DNA of 38,255 nucleotides from an uncultured Butyricimonas sp. Its GTDB lineage: Bacteria > Bacteroidota > Bacteroidia > Bacteroidales > Marinifilaceae. The position numbers were made by a program, and so were the translations under genes. The stretch lies in assembly GCA_944320555.1 (NCBI GenBank), contig CALUHX010000027.1:1-38255 (forward strand), written 5' to 3'. Under the pieces are notes generated by a model that was not told the origin of the DNA, made no database searches, and saw only the letters and a program-made list of their open reading frames with translations. Of this stretch, positions 1 to 7,559 are shown in pieces. Numbering within the stretch: the stretch's first letter is position 1; each line of letters opens with the position of its first letter.

Positions 1-1214
1 GTATCCGCCACCTGCTTGCTGCCCGTCACATTCACCAAAATCGCCTCGCAGGGATTCTCCTCCATCAACGGCACGTGCTTGTACGCCGCGGCATGGAAAA
101 CTATCGACGGACGGTAAGTTTCGAATACCCAGCGCACCCGCTGCCTCACCCGCACGTCCCCGATCACCGGCACGAAATCCAATTCCGGGAAACGCCCCTC
201 CAACTCCAATCGGATATTATGAAGCGGTGTCTCCGCCGAATCGAAAAGTATCAACTTCCTCACCCCCATGCCCGCCAACTGACGGCACAACTCGCTGCCG
301 ATACTCCCTGCGGCTCCCGTCACGAGCACGACCTTGTTTTGAAACTCCGCCTGTATCTTCCCCGTGTCCACCACGATCTCGTCCCGGCCAAGCAAATCCT
401 CGATGCGTATCGGTCGCACAAACTGGTGGAACACCCCGTTCCCGTCCGCCTCGTTGATCGTCGGGGCTATCAGGCACCTCACCTTGTTCCGTTTGCAATA
501 CTCCAACAACCGCCGTTCCTCTTCACGGGCGTCCTTGTCTTTAGCGAACAACACCCCCGAAACACCCTTCTCGTTCACGACACGGACCATATCGTCCTCG
601 TCCTTAAACGTGTACACGGGCAAATCGGACAACATTCCCCGCTTCTTCCCGTTCCCCGGAACGAGGAAGCCAACCACTTGATAATGGGTACTCTCTCGCA
701 GTCGGACCTCCAACGCCACGCTCTTGCTTCCCTCCCCATAAACCAACACCCTGGCGTTCTCTTTCCGGAACAAGCGGCAAAGAAAATTGTAAAACACCAG
801 CATCCCCAAACGGACTCCCGCCACGCAAACCACCGTGAACATGAAATCCACCGCCACCAGCACCCAGACGACACGGGGCGTCAACTCACAGCCCAACACC
901 CAGCCCACGCAAAGCGACTTCAACAAAATGACTCCCGACATACGCAACCACGTCGCCTCCCGGGCATAACGCACCGGATCACGGTACGAACGCAACAAAA
1001 GAGAGCCAAACAACGACACGCCCGCCGACACCGCGCAAAGCTCCCCAAGACCCCACCACGTCAGCGTGTCCCGGGTTATCTCCACGAATCCCGCACACAC
1101 GACGACACTGCAGACCGTCATCAACAACACCTCCATCACCAGAATAATCCATTGATTCAGGTAATGTTTGTTCAAATAATCAAACAATCCTTGCAACCAG
1201 CCTTTTTTCTCCAT
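1..1214 (-). CDS. CapD/WbpM-like membrane-bound NDP-sugar epimerase/dehydratase (partial)
   Basis: Polysaccharide biosynthesis protein of the CapD/WbpM/PglF type, probably an NDP-sugar 4,6-dehydratase or epimerase making an activated sugar for capsule. About 404 codons are present from ATG at 1214; the 3' part runs off the left edge, so the catalytic triad cannot be inspected. The N-terminus has four hydrophobic segments (about residues 22-43, 50-70, 88-106 and 112-138). A nucleotide-binding region follows, then the Rossmann motif VTGAAGSIGSEL near residue 296. The stretch HAAAYKHVPLMEENP is typical of this family. It is the third gene of a minus-strand series after upxY and an AAA-ATPase fragment, as expected at the start of a Bacteroidales capsule locus. 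The frame was read by hand on the minus strand; overlapping plus-strand open frames are shadows. Family assignment is secure; substrate and product are unknown. Confidence 0.9.
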   Translation of the reverse strand, partial: MEKKGWLQGLFDYLNKHYLNQWIILVMEVLLMTVCSVVVCAGFVEITRDTLTWWGLGELCAVSAGVSLFGSLLLRSYRDPVRYAREATWLRMSGVILLKSLCVGWVLGCELTPRVVWVLVAVDFMFTVVCVAGVRLGMLVFYNFLCRLFRKENARVLVYGEGSKSVALEVRLRESTHYQVVGFLVPGNGKKRGMLSDLPVYTFKDEDDMVRVVNEKGVSGVLFAKDKDAREEERRLLEYCKRNKVRCLIAPTINEADGNGVFHQFVRPIRIEDLLGRDEIVVDTGKIQAEFQNKVVLVTGAAGSIGSELCRQLAGMGVRKLILFDSAETPLHNIRLELEGRFPELDFVPVIGDVRVRQRVRWVFETYRPSIVFHAAAYKHVPLMEENPCEAILVNVTGSKQVAD

Positions 1215-1379
1215 ATCTATTCGATTTCAACATTTCCTCGTCAATCACTCCATTCCTCCAGACCGCAAACAACCGCCCACTTCCCAGCACCACAAATCAC
1301 GTCCGCCTTATCTATGGCAAACGCAAGAAACAAGCATTTCGCTCAATTTGTCGCTAATCAAATCCAGTCTCTTTCTCTA

Positions 1380-1916
1380 TTAAAATAGCCACTCGTTCTC
1401 CCCCACCTTCATCCTTGTCCCCGTGTCCAGCACGTCCAATATCGGCTTGTCGTACTCGTCCACCAACACCACACAACGCCTCCCCGTCCGCTCATGCGCG
1501 CGCCTCAACACTTCGACGAAACGGTCACCCACGGTCAATGCGTTCGCATCTCGGCCATATTCCTCCTCCCACATCCCGATGCGCCCCTCAATCTTCCTCT
1601 CCAAAACCCCTGCCTGCGTGAAGTTGTCGCCATTGAAATCAATATGAAACACCGGATGCTCCGCCCACTCCTTCTCCAACTTCTCGATCTTCAATCCCTT
1701 GAACAACTCCCTCCGCCCCAGAAAATAATTCTTCAGCGTGGATACTAAAAGGCTCTTCCCGAACCGCCGCGGACGGTTCAGAAAATATATGTTTCCCTCC
1801 TTCACGAGACTGTAAACCAAGTCCGTCTTGTCCACATAAACAAAACCGCCCTCTATGATTCGGTCAAAACTCTGGATGCCTATCGGGTATTTCATAGTGT
1901 CATAATTTTGATTCAC
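1380..1916 (-). pseudogene. Truncated AAA-ATPase-like / PD-(D/E)XK family protein, N-terminal part only
   Basis: The 178 residues match the N-terminal half of the AAA-ATPase-like family (PF09820 type) that in Bacteroidales usually carries a C-terminal PD-(D/E)XK nuclease-like domain and is normally about 500 residues or more. Visible features are the opening KYPIGIQSFDRII, the P-loop-like FLNRPRRFGKSLL near residue 45 and the Walker B-like CVVLVDEYDKPI near residue 148. The frame stops at TAA TAG soon after, so the rest of the ATPase region and the whole nuclease-like domain are missing. The next bases on the minus strand lead into capD and show no continuation. It sits 30 bases after upxY, where Bacteroides capsule loci usually have upxZ, which it does not resemble. 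I infer a decayed or truncated insertion; a short functional protein cannot be excluded. Confidence 0.7.
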
Positions 1917-1946
1917 TATGTAAAGATAATAAAATCTACTCTTTTC

Positions 1947-2519
1947 TCATATCTTTTCCAAAAACGAGCCCGGAATATAAGACATCGCTATCGAAGCCAC
2001 TCCGTCCAGCCGAATCACCACCCGCTTGTGCCCGCGCACCCGCACCAACTCGCCCTCCACTCCCGCCATCGGCCCCTTGATTACCCGTACCCGGTCTCCT
2101 TTCCGCAAATCCTTGTTCAGCACCTCGATTCCTTTCGCCGACACGTCCAACAAAAACATAAAATCCGCCATCTGCTTGTCCGGCACAATCAAGGAATGGC
2201 GCCCCTCGATGTCCTTCAAATAAACAATGCGCAAGAAATAGTCGTTAATCAACGAGAAACTCGTCACCTTGTCCGTCCGTATGAAAATCATCCCGTGAAT
2301 CAGCGGCACCCTCACCTTCTTCTTTCCCTCCGGCGTTTCCCGTATCGTCTCCTCCGTCGGCAGAAAATTTTCCACCCCCAACTCGTCAAGCCGGGCCTTT
2401 ATCACAAACTCCCGGTTCGGGCGGGTGTACGCCGCGTACCAATGTTTCTCCCTCGCTCCTTCCGCCGGAATACCGCTCCCGCCCGCCGTATTTTTCAAGA
2501 CTTGCTCTTTCCCGTTCAT
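1947..2519 (-). CDS. upxY: UpxY family transcription antiterminator (NusG-like)
   Basis: NusG paralogue of 190 residues that, in the characterised Bacteroides family, lets RNA polymerase read through the long leader of its own capsule operon. The NGN domain starts at WYAAYTRPNREFVIKARL (about residues 27-44). A KOW-like domain follows near residue 140 (LRKGDRVRVIKGPMAGVEG), and the protein ends with the hydrophobic tail usual in this family. It is the first gene of the minus-strand capsule series, which fits the family position. The promoter candidate lies at 2791-2821, leaving a leader of about 265 bases, the region where these proteins are known to act. No upxZ partner is visible; a truncated ATPase fragment occupies the next position. 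Function is inferred from family and context. Confidence 0.92.
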   Translation of the reverse strand: MNGKEQVLKNTAGGSGIPAEGAREKHWYAAYTRPNREFVIKARLDELGVENFLPTEETIRETPEGKKKVRVPLIHGMIFIRTDKVTSFSLINDYFLRIVYLKDIEGRHSLIVPDKQMADFMFLLDVSAKGIEVLNKDLRKGDRVRVIKGPMAGVEGELVRVRGHKRVVIRLDGVASIAMSYIPGSFLEKI

Positions 2520-2790
2520 TCTCCTTTCATGCGTTTACAAAGTTTTTCATCATCAAAACACAAAAAATAAAATAACCGGGACTTTTCCGTCTCATCCTCC
2601 CTTCGTCCTCTTCCCCGCACAATCCCAATTACATTCCGTCCGGGCGCGCTTCGCGCAATGACCCTTTCACCGGTTTTCATTTTATCGCCAATCGTCACAT
2701 CCACTTGCTTAAAAATATACACAGCTGTCAGCGCATGTGAACTGTCCGCAGAAACGCCGGTTTCGTCATAAAACCTCACGTTCTGCGATG

Positions 2791-2821
2791 CAAATATACG
2801 GGCAATTTTATTGTCGGACAA
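2791..2821 (-). promoter_or_regulatory. Promoter of upxY (TTG-N20-TAnnTTTG)
   Basis: On the minus strand the -7 box TATATTTG (2791-2798) has TTG (2819-2821) 20 bases upstream, matching the Bacteroidetes sigma-ABfr pattern. Transcription would start near 2784 and give a leader of about 265 bases before upxY. Capsule promoters in Bacteroides are often invertible, but I see no inverted repeat pair bracketing this box. The longer repeats at 3054-3412 lie upstream of it. Confidence 0.6.
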
Positions 2822-3053
2822 GAAAAGAGCAAAAAAAATGACCATTGTAAATCAACCGCTTAACAAATCGCAATAGTTCAAAATGGTTCACGAAAAAACT
2901 TTTCCCCGAAACCTCTGAAAACAAGCGGTTCTCCGCATCCCGCCAAACAGCCGCCCGTCATCCCTTCAATACCTGACGGCATTTCCCTGCGCACGCTCCC
3001 TTCCCAAAGCCTTCAATGAGAATTCACAGGGTTGACATCACACACCTTCGTTA

Positions 3054-3121
3054 CAACATTGTTACAGGAACGTTACAGGAACACTCGCGAGTGTTCCTCC
3101 ACTGTTCCTCTAACATTGCTG
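3054..3121. repeat. 68-base imperfect palindrome built from 11-base units
   Basis: The core at 3077-3098 is a perfect 22-base palindrome (half-site AGGAACACTCG). Outward the two arms stay similar over 34 bases each with a handful of mismatches. The left arm is preceded by GTTACA at 3050, 3061 and 3072, a strict 11-base period (unit GTTACAGGAAC). The right arm shows degenerate copies with the same spacing. This looks like an iterated protein-binding or recombinase site, or a cruciform element. No function is known to me. Confidence 0.65.
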
Positions 3122-3258
3122 AAAAAATCATGAGGGACGATAACTTTAGGAAATCCCATGTATTTCCCCGGGATTGCCACGCATAAATGCCCAAACACCC
3201 TCCGCTCCGGGACACACGACACAACGGCATCCCGAACGCCCAAGGGTTTTCACATACC

Positions 3259-3412
3259 AATAAGCGTATTTTAAGCCACCTTTAAGCCATGCCGCGCGTG
3301 CGCGGCGCGATGCAGCGTCGATGGGCGTTCGTCCACGGACGACCACCCACCGGCCCGCCATCGAACCTCAACCGAGCATAATGGCTTAAAAGGGGCTTAA
3401 TGCACGCTTATT
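3259..3412. repeat. 154-base element with 32-base inverted repeats
   Basis: The arms 3259-3290 and 3381-3412 (read in reverse complement) match at 27 of 32 positions, both beginning AATAAGCGT and ending TTTAAGCCAT. Each arm is made of 11-base units with TTTAAGCC repeated. The roughly 90-base centre is GC-rich, has its own small palindromes (for example CCGCGCGTGCGCGG), and shows no TAnnTTTG promoter. No target-site duplication is evident. It could be a small non-autonomous mobile element, an invertible segment or an extended structured RNA or DNA site. Confidence 0.7.
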
Positions 3413-3592
3413 ACTGGCGGAAAAGGGGCAGAGAAGCCACCAAAACGCTTTCCATAGGCAGGCCGGCAATCCGGTTCCGCAGCGACAACCAAGGCCTCGG
3501 CCAAAGGCGACAAAAATAAGAACGGAGGGAATTGGCTATTTCGCCCCCCGTCCATGTGTGAAAATCCTATTCCGCCGCCACTCCGCGGAGAA

Positions 3593-4564
3593 TCACTTCA
3601 GCTTGTCCTCGATGACACGGGTCAAGAAATCCCGCACGCTCCAGCCAATGGCATGAATCATCTTGGGAATAAAACTGTTGGAAGTCATGCCCGGCGCGGT
3701 GTTCACCTCCAGCAGGAAAATCTCCCCGTCACGCACGATATAATCAATGCGCACAATGCCCTCGCAACGGAGAATGTCGTAAATCGCGGAGGACAGCTTC
3801 TTCACCCGCCCGGTAAGCTCGTCCGGTATCGGGGCGGGAATCAGCTCCTCCGACATGGAGGGGTCGTATTTCGCCTCGAAGTCAAAAAACTCGTTCTTGG
3901 GTATCACTTTCGCAATCGGCAGGACAACGTCCATGTTCCTCGTCTTGCACACCCCGCAGGTCAACTCCATGCCGTCGATGAACGACTCCACCAACACCGC
4001 GTCGCAGCACCCGAACGCCTTCTCTATGGCGGCGGGCAACTCTCCCTCCGTCTTCACCTTCGACACGCCGAAACTCGACCCGTCGGCGTTCGGCTTCACG
4101 AAACAAGGCAGCCCCACTTCCCCGACAATCTCCCCGGCGGAAAAACTCATGCCGCGCGTAATCATCACTGAGCGCGCCACGTTCACGCCGCAAGCCGCCA
4201 GATAGGTGTTGCACGTGTGCTTGTCGAACGTGAGGGCGGTGCACAGCGTGCTGCACCCGGCGTAAGGCACGCCCATCATCTCCAGATAGCCTTGCAGCAT
4301 CCCGTTCTCGCCCGGATTCCCGTGAATAATGGGGTACACGAAGTCGAAAACCACCTTCTCCCCGTTTCGCATGAAAGAGAAGTCGTTGCGGTCCACGGGA
4401 AAAGTCTCGTCCCCAAGGACCACGTGCCAATCCCTGCCCCGCATGTGCATCAGGTACTTATTATAACGAGTCCCGTCAAGCTCGCTGTAAACGTAATCCC
4501 CGGACTGGAGGGAAACGTCATGCTCCGAGGAATTTCCCCCGGCTATTACCACTACGTTTTTCAT
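3593..4564 (-). CDS. ddl: D-alanine--D-alanine ligase
   Basis: ATP-grasp enzyme that joins two D-alanines for the peptidoglycan stem peptide; cytoplasmic. At 323 residues it has the usual family length. Visible motifs are the N-terminal VVVIAGGNSSEHDVSLQSG, the substrate region IHGNPGENGMLQGYLEMMGVP, the ATP-grasp stretch FVKPNADGSSFGVSKV, the omega-loop FFDFEAKYDP and the metal/substrate segment LEVNTAPGMTSNSFIPKM near the C-terminus. The omega-loop keeps tyrosine in EAKY. In known enzymes this favours D-Ala-D-Ala over D-Ala-D-lactate, so nothing here suggests vancomycin-type depsipeptide synthesis. It is divergent from the MATE gene, with 81 bases between the two start codons, and lies outside any mur cluster in this window. 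Confidence 0.95.
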   Translation of the reverse strand: MKNVVVIAGGNSSEHDVSLQSGDYVYSELDGTRYNKYLMHMRGRDWHVVLGDETFPVDRNDFSFMRNGEKVVFDFVYPIIHGNPGENGMLQGYLEMMGVPYAGCSTLCTALTFDKHTCNTYLAACGVNVARSVMITRGMSFSAGEIVGEVGLPCFVKPNADGSSFGVSKVKTEGELPAAIEKAFGCCDAVLVESFIDGMELTCGVCKTRNMDVVLPIAKVIPKNEFFDFEAKYDPSMSEELIPAPIPDELTGRVKKLSSAIYDILRCEGIVRIDYIVRDGEIFLLEVNTAPGMTSNSFIPKMIHAIGWSVRDFLTRVIEDKLK

Positions 4565-4589
4565 CTGTCACTCTATTTTAGAACACAGG

Positions 4590-4627
4590 CAAAAATATAG
4601 ATAATTGCCGAAAGGTTTATAATTTTG
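4590..4627. promoter_or_regulatory. Divergent promoters for ddl (-) and the MATE gene (+)
   Basis: Minus strand: TATTTTTG at 4590-4597 would start transcription near 4583, 20 bases before ddl. Plus strand: TAATTTTG at 4620-4627 would start near 4634, 12 bases before the MATE gene. Both match TAnnTTTG, but neither has a TTG at ideal distance. The two boxes lie only about 30 bases apart, so the promoters should interfere with each other. Confidence 0.4.
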
Positions 4628-4645
4628 CGCCGTAAAAAATAAGAC

Positions 4646-6016
4646 ATGGCAAAAACATACGACCTGACACAAGGCGACATCAGCGGCGGCATTCGGCGGG
4701 TGGCACTTCCCTTGATCACCGCCTCTTTCGTGCAGATGGCCTACAGCATGACGGACATGATTTGGCTGGGGCGGCTCGGCAGCGAGAGCGTGGCCGCCGT
4801 CGGCGTGGCCGGCTTTTTCGCGTGGATATGCAACGCCCTTTCGTTCACGAGCAAAGTGGGAGCGGAGGTGACCATCTCGCAGTCGCTCGGGTCCCGTTCT
4901 CCGGTCCGGGCCCGGATCTACGCCAACCAGGCCGCCCAATTGTCCTCCGTCATGGCCTTGTGCTACGCCCTTTTCGTCTACGCCGCCGCGCCGTGGCTGG
5001 TGGGCATCTTCCACCTCGACCAGAACGTCGCCGACCTCTCCGCGCAGTACATGCGCCTGATTTGTCCGGGACTGTTCTTCACCTTTAACAACAACACGTA
5101 CAGCGGACTCTACAACGGGCAAGGCGACAGCCGCACCCCGCTGAAAATCATCGCGACGGGACTGGTGTGCAACATCGCGCTCGACCCGCTGCTGATTTAC
5201 GGCTGGGGCTTCATTCCCGCCATGGGCACCGCCGGCGCGGCCGTCGCCACCAGCTTCTCCCAACTCGTGGTGTTCTCCATCTTCTTTTGGAACCTTTACG
5301 TCCGCCAATCCTCCATCGGGAAACTGCGATTCTTCACCCGCCCGCAAGGCCGGTTCGTGCGGCGCATCGCCTTCCTCGGGCTGCCGGTAAGCCTGCAAAA
5401 CGGGATTTTCGCCACGTTCTCCATCACGCTCGCCACCATCGCCGCCAAATGGGGCCACATCGGCGTAGCCGTGCAAAGCGTGGGCGGCCAAATCGAGGCC
5501 GTCACGTGGATGACGGCGGCCGGCTTCTCGACCGCCCTGGCGGCCTTCACCGGCCAGAACTACGGAGCGGGGAATCTCGAGCGCATCCGGAAAGGCTACC
5601 GCTACACGCTCCGTCTGGCGGGAGGCATCGCCCTGGCCGCCACGGCGGCTTTCCTGGCGTTCAGCCGGGAAATCTTCTCCATCTTCATCGACAGTCCCGC
5701 CGTCGTGGAAGCGGGGAGCGCCTACCTGCGAATCCTCGCCGTGTCGCAAATGTTTTCCGCCCTCGAGAGTGTCACCGCCGGAGTGTTCAACGGTTGCGGG
5801 CGGACCACCCCGCCCGCCGTCACAAGCATCTTGCTGACCGCGGCGAGGATTCCGATGGCCTATTGGCTCGTCACGTTCCCCGCCTTGGGCATGAACGGCA
5901 TCTGGTGGAGCATATCCCTGTCAAGCGTCCTGAAAGGAAGCGTGCTGGCCGTGTGGTACTATTTCTTCCAACGCCGTCTTCACTCCGCCCGCACTCCGTT
6001 TCCCCGGCGTTCCTGA
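4646..6016 (+). CDS. MATE family efflux transporter
   Basis: Inner-membrane multidrug and toxin extrusion protein of 456 residues that would use a Na+ or H+ gradient to export organic compounds. The sequence starts with the typical DLTQGDISGGIRRVALPLI and has about twelve hydrophobic segments in two homologous halves. Family signatures include the DMIWLGRLGSESVAAVG loop after the first helix and GQGDSRTPLKI in the middle. The second half repeats the pattern with a SLQNGIF segment and the GVFNGCGRTTPPAVTS loop. Substrate cannot be read from the sequence. It stands alone between divergent ddl and mdh, which has its own promoter, so it is probably monocistronic. The arginine-rich C-terminal tail is cytoplasmic. 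Confidence 0.92.
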   Translation: MAKTYDLTQGDISGGIRRVALPLITASFVQMAYSMTDMIWLGRLGSESVAAVGVAGFFAWICNALSFTSKVGAEVTISQSLGSRSPVRARIYANQAAQLSSVMALCYALFVYAAAPWLVGIFHLDQNVADLSAQYMRLICPGLFFTFNNNTYSGLYNGQGDSRTPLKIIATGLVCNIALDPLLIYGWGFIPAMGTAGAAVATSFSQLVVFSIFFWNLYVRQSSIGKLRFFTRPQGRFVRRIAFLGLPVSLQNGIFATFSITLATIAAKWGHIGVAVQSVGGQIEAVTWMTAAGFSTALAAFTGQNYGAGNLERIRKGYRYTLRLAGGIALAATAAFLAFSREIFSIFIDSPAVVEAGSAYLRILAVSQMFSALESVTAGVFNGCGRTTPPAVTSILLTAARIPMAYWLVTFPALGMNGIWWSISLSSVLKGSVLAVWYYFFQRRLHSARTPFPRRS

Positions 6017-6096
6017 CACCACGGAAGCGCCGTCTCCCCATTCCAGGGCGGAACCGGCCAATAAAGAAATTTTTCTGTTATTTTATGCCGGAAAGA

Positions 6097-6127
6097 TTGG
6101 CGATATAAAAAATAAGACGTACATTTG
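6097..6127 (+). promoter_or_regulatory. Promoter of mdh (TTG-N20-TAnnTTTG)
   Basis: TTG at 6097-6099, 20 bases, then TACATTTG at 6120-6127: an excellent Bacteroidetes promoter. The predicted transcription start near 6134 leaves a leader of about 58 bases to the ATG at 6192. It also argues against initiation at the upstream in-frame ATG at 6144, which would be only about ten bases from the RNA end. Confidence 0.7.
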
Positions 6128-6191
6128 ACCTTGTGTAAAACGAATGGTTTATGACACAGCAAATACGTATAACAATAAAAACATTACCAAG

Positions 6192-7127
6192 ATGAAAGTA
6201 ACAGTTGTAGGAGCAGGAAACGTTGGTGCGACATGCGCCAATTGCATCGCTGAAAAAGACATCGTGAACGAAGTCGTTCTTTTGGACATCAAAGAAGGCG
6301 TGTCCGAGGGCAAGTCGCTGGACATGTGGCAGACAGCCCCCATCAATTTCTACGACACCCGCATCAAGGGCGTGACCAACGACTACGAGGCCACGAACAA
6401 CTCCGAGGTGGTGGTCATCACCTCCGGCCTTCCCCGCAAACCGGGCATGAGCCGCGACGACCTTATCGCCACCAACGCCGGCATCGTGAAGTCCGTGACT
6501 GAAAATGTCATCAAGCACTCTCCCAACGCCAAGATTATCGTCGTGTCCAACCCGCTGGACGTGATGTGCTACTGCGCTTACCTGACCGCCAAGGTGGATT
6601 CCCACCGCGTGTTCGGCATGGCCGGCATCCTGGACACCGCCCGTTACCGCGCCTTCCTGGCCGAGGCGTTGAACGTTTCGCCGAAAGACATCCAAGCCTT
6701 GTTGTTGGGCGGCCACGGCGACACGATGGTTCCGCTTCCCCGCTACACCACGGTCAGCGGTATCCCCGTTACGGAACTGATTGACAACGACACGTTGCAC
6801 GCCATCATCGAGCGCACGAAAGTGGGCGGCGGAGAGTTGGTTAAACTGATGGGCACGTCCGCCTGGTACGCTCCGGGCGCCGCGGCAGCCCAAATGGTGG
6901 AGGCCATCGTGTGCAACCACCGCCGGGTGTTCCCCGTATGCGCCATGTTGCACGGCGAATACGGCATGGAAAACATCTACCTCGGCGTGCCGGTCGTATT
7001 GGGCAAGAACGGTATCGAGAAGATTATCGAAGTGTCTTTGAACGACGAGGAAAAAGCTTTGTTGGAAAAATCAGCCAAGGCCGTAAGAAGCGTGATGGAC
7101 GTGCTGGACGGCATGAAGTTGTTCTAA
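6192..7127 (+). CDS. mdh: Malate dehydrogenase (NAD-dependent, LDH-like type)
   Basis: Cytoplasmic enzyme interconverting malate and oxaloacetate; in fermenting Bacteroidales it serves the reductive branch from oxaloacetate to fumarate and succinate. I use the ATG at 6192, giving 311 residues beginning [16 protein letters not shown], because family members start here and the promoter places the RNA start near 6134. The in-frame extension from 6144 looks non-coding. Visible features are the Rossmann GAGNVG near residue 8 and the acidic LLDIKEG ending the second strand. The substrate loop [13 protein letters not shown] has the arginines expected for malate rather than lactate. The catalytic histidine lies in [14 protein letters not shown]. 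It is followed by a strong intrinsic terminator. Confidence 0.95.
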   Translation: MKVTVVGAGNVGATCANCIAEKDIVNEVVLLDIKEGVSEGKSLDMWQTAPINFYDTRIKGVTNDYEATNNSEVVVITSGLPRKPGMSRDDLIATNAGIVKSVTENVIKHSPNAKIIVVSNPLDVMCYCAYLTAKVDSHRVFGMAGILDTARYRAFLAEALNVSPKDIQALLLGGHGDTMVPLPRYTTVSGIPVTELIDNDTLHAIIERTKVGGGELVKLMGTSAWYAPGAAAAQMVEAIVCNHRRVFPVCAMLHGEYGMENIYLGVPVVLGKNGIEKIIEVSLNDEEKALLEKSAKAVRSVMDVLDGMKLF

Positions 7128-7151
7128 TAAAACACGAATTCGCATTCAAGG

Positions 7152-7185
7152 AAAGCCGTTCCGGACAACCGGAGCGGCTTTTTTT
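7152..7185 (+). terminator. Intrinsic terminator after mdh
   Basis: Stem AAGCCGTTCCGG pairing with CCGGAGCGGCTT around the loop ACAA (one mismatch), followed directly by a run of T. It lies about 25 bases after the mdh stop codon. Confidence 0.85.
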
Positions 7186-7199
7186 CACGCCTCTCCCAC

Positions 7200-7530
7200 T
7201 ATAGACGGTCCTCCCTTCCCCGGCGGCTCTGCCGCCACTTCCTCTGTTTTAAAAGAGGAGTCGCGGCGCAATGAGTCGGATGTCATTGCGCCGCGACTTT
7301 ACAACTGAGAGTGTATCGATATAGCTATTCATACTCCTCCGTCCGCTTCGCGTCCACCTCCCCTATCTTAGGGGAGGAGTTTAAATACTTGAACAGCAAC
7401 GCTGTTTAGCACTCCCTCTAAGACAGAGGGAGTCCCCCGAAGGAGGGAGGGAGTATGATAAGAACATTTCGACACAGCCCCCTCCCTGAATGAGGGCAGG
7501 GGTATGAAAAACGCATTTCAACCCGATCCC
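7200..7530. repeat. Composite intergenic repeat, copy A
   Basis: The 3' intergenic space between convergent mdh and susD holds several linked repeat modules. 7220-7258 has the GGCGGCTCTGCCGCC hairpin module also seen in copy B. 7259-7298 is a perfect 16-base stem (AGTCGCGGCGCAATGA with its complement) around an 8-base loop. 7311-7478 is a 168-base element with imperfect terminal inverted repeats, ending in TTTCGACACAGC. A further right-end-like piece (GGGGTATGAAAAACGCATTT) lies near 7498-7520. Short open frames here are not genes. Related copies are at 15321-15503, 34103-34273 and 36931-37152. Confidence 0.7.
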
Positions 7531-7559
7531 TGCCTTGCGGCGGGACCGGAGGGGCGGTG

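Larger units (their letters stand above)
2822..3592. other. Gene-free region between upxY and ddl
   Basis: No convincing coding frame. It holds a long imperfect palindrome (3054-3121), a 154-base inverted-repeat element (3259-3412) and a small inverted repeat GGAAAT/ATTTCC at 3149-3167. A short palindrome CTCCGCGGAG lies at 3581-3590, directly behind the ddl stop. No strong ddl terminator with a T-run was recognised. Confidence 0.6.

Noticed and set aside
75-1388. 437-residue plus-strand frame
   Set aside because: It is antisense to the capD-like gene, has a histidine/proline-rich composition without any family pattern, and the minus-strand reading gives a clear Rossmann protein.
2516-2845. 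109-residue frame directly upstream of upxY overlapping its start
   Set aside because: Its start lies upstream of the predicted RNA start, and the region corresponds to the untranslated leader on which UpxY proteins act.
2791-3412. Classical invertible capsule promoter
   Set aside because: The inverted repeats found do not bracket the promoter at 2791-2821, and the segment between the 32-base arms has no TAnnTTTG box.
3593-4564. Ddl as a D-Ala-D-lactate (vancomycin-resistance type) ligase
   Set aside because: The omega-loop keeps tyrosine in EAKY, the residue associated with D-Ala-D-Ala activity, and no van genes are nearby.
7200-7530. CRISPR array in repeat-rich intergenic DNA
   Set aside because: The repeats are imperfect inverted modules without regular spacing or unique spacers, and no cas gene is present.
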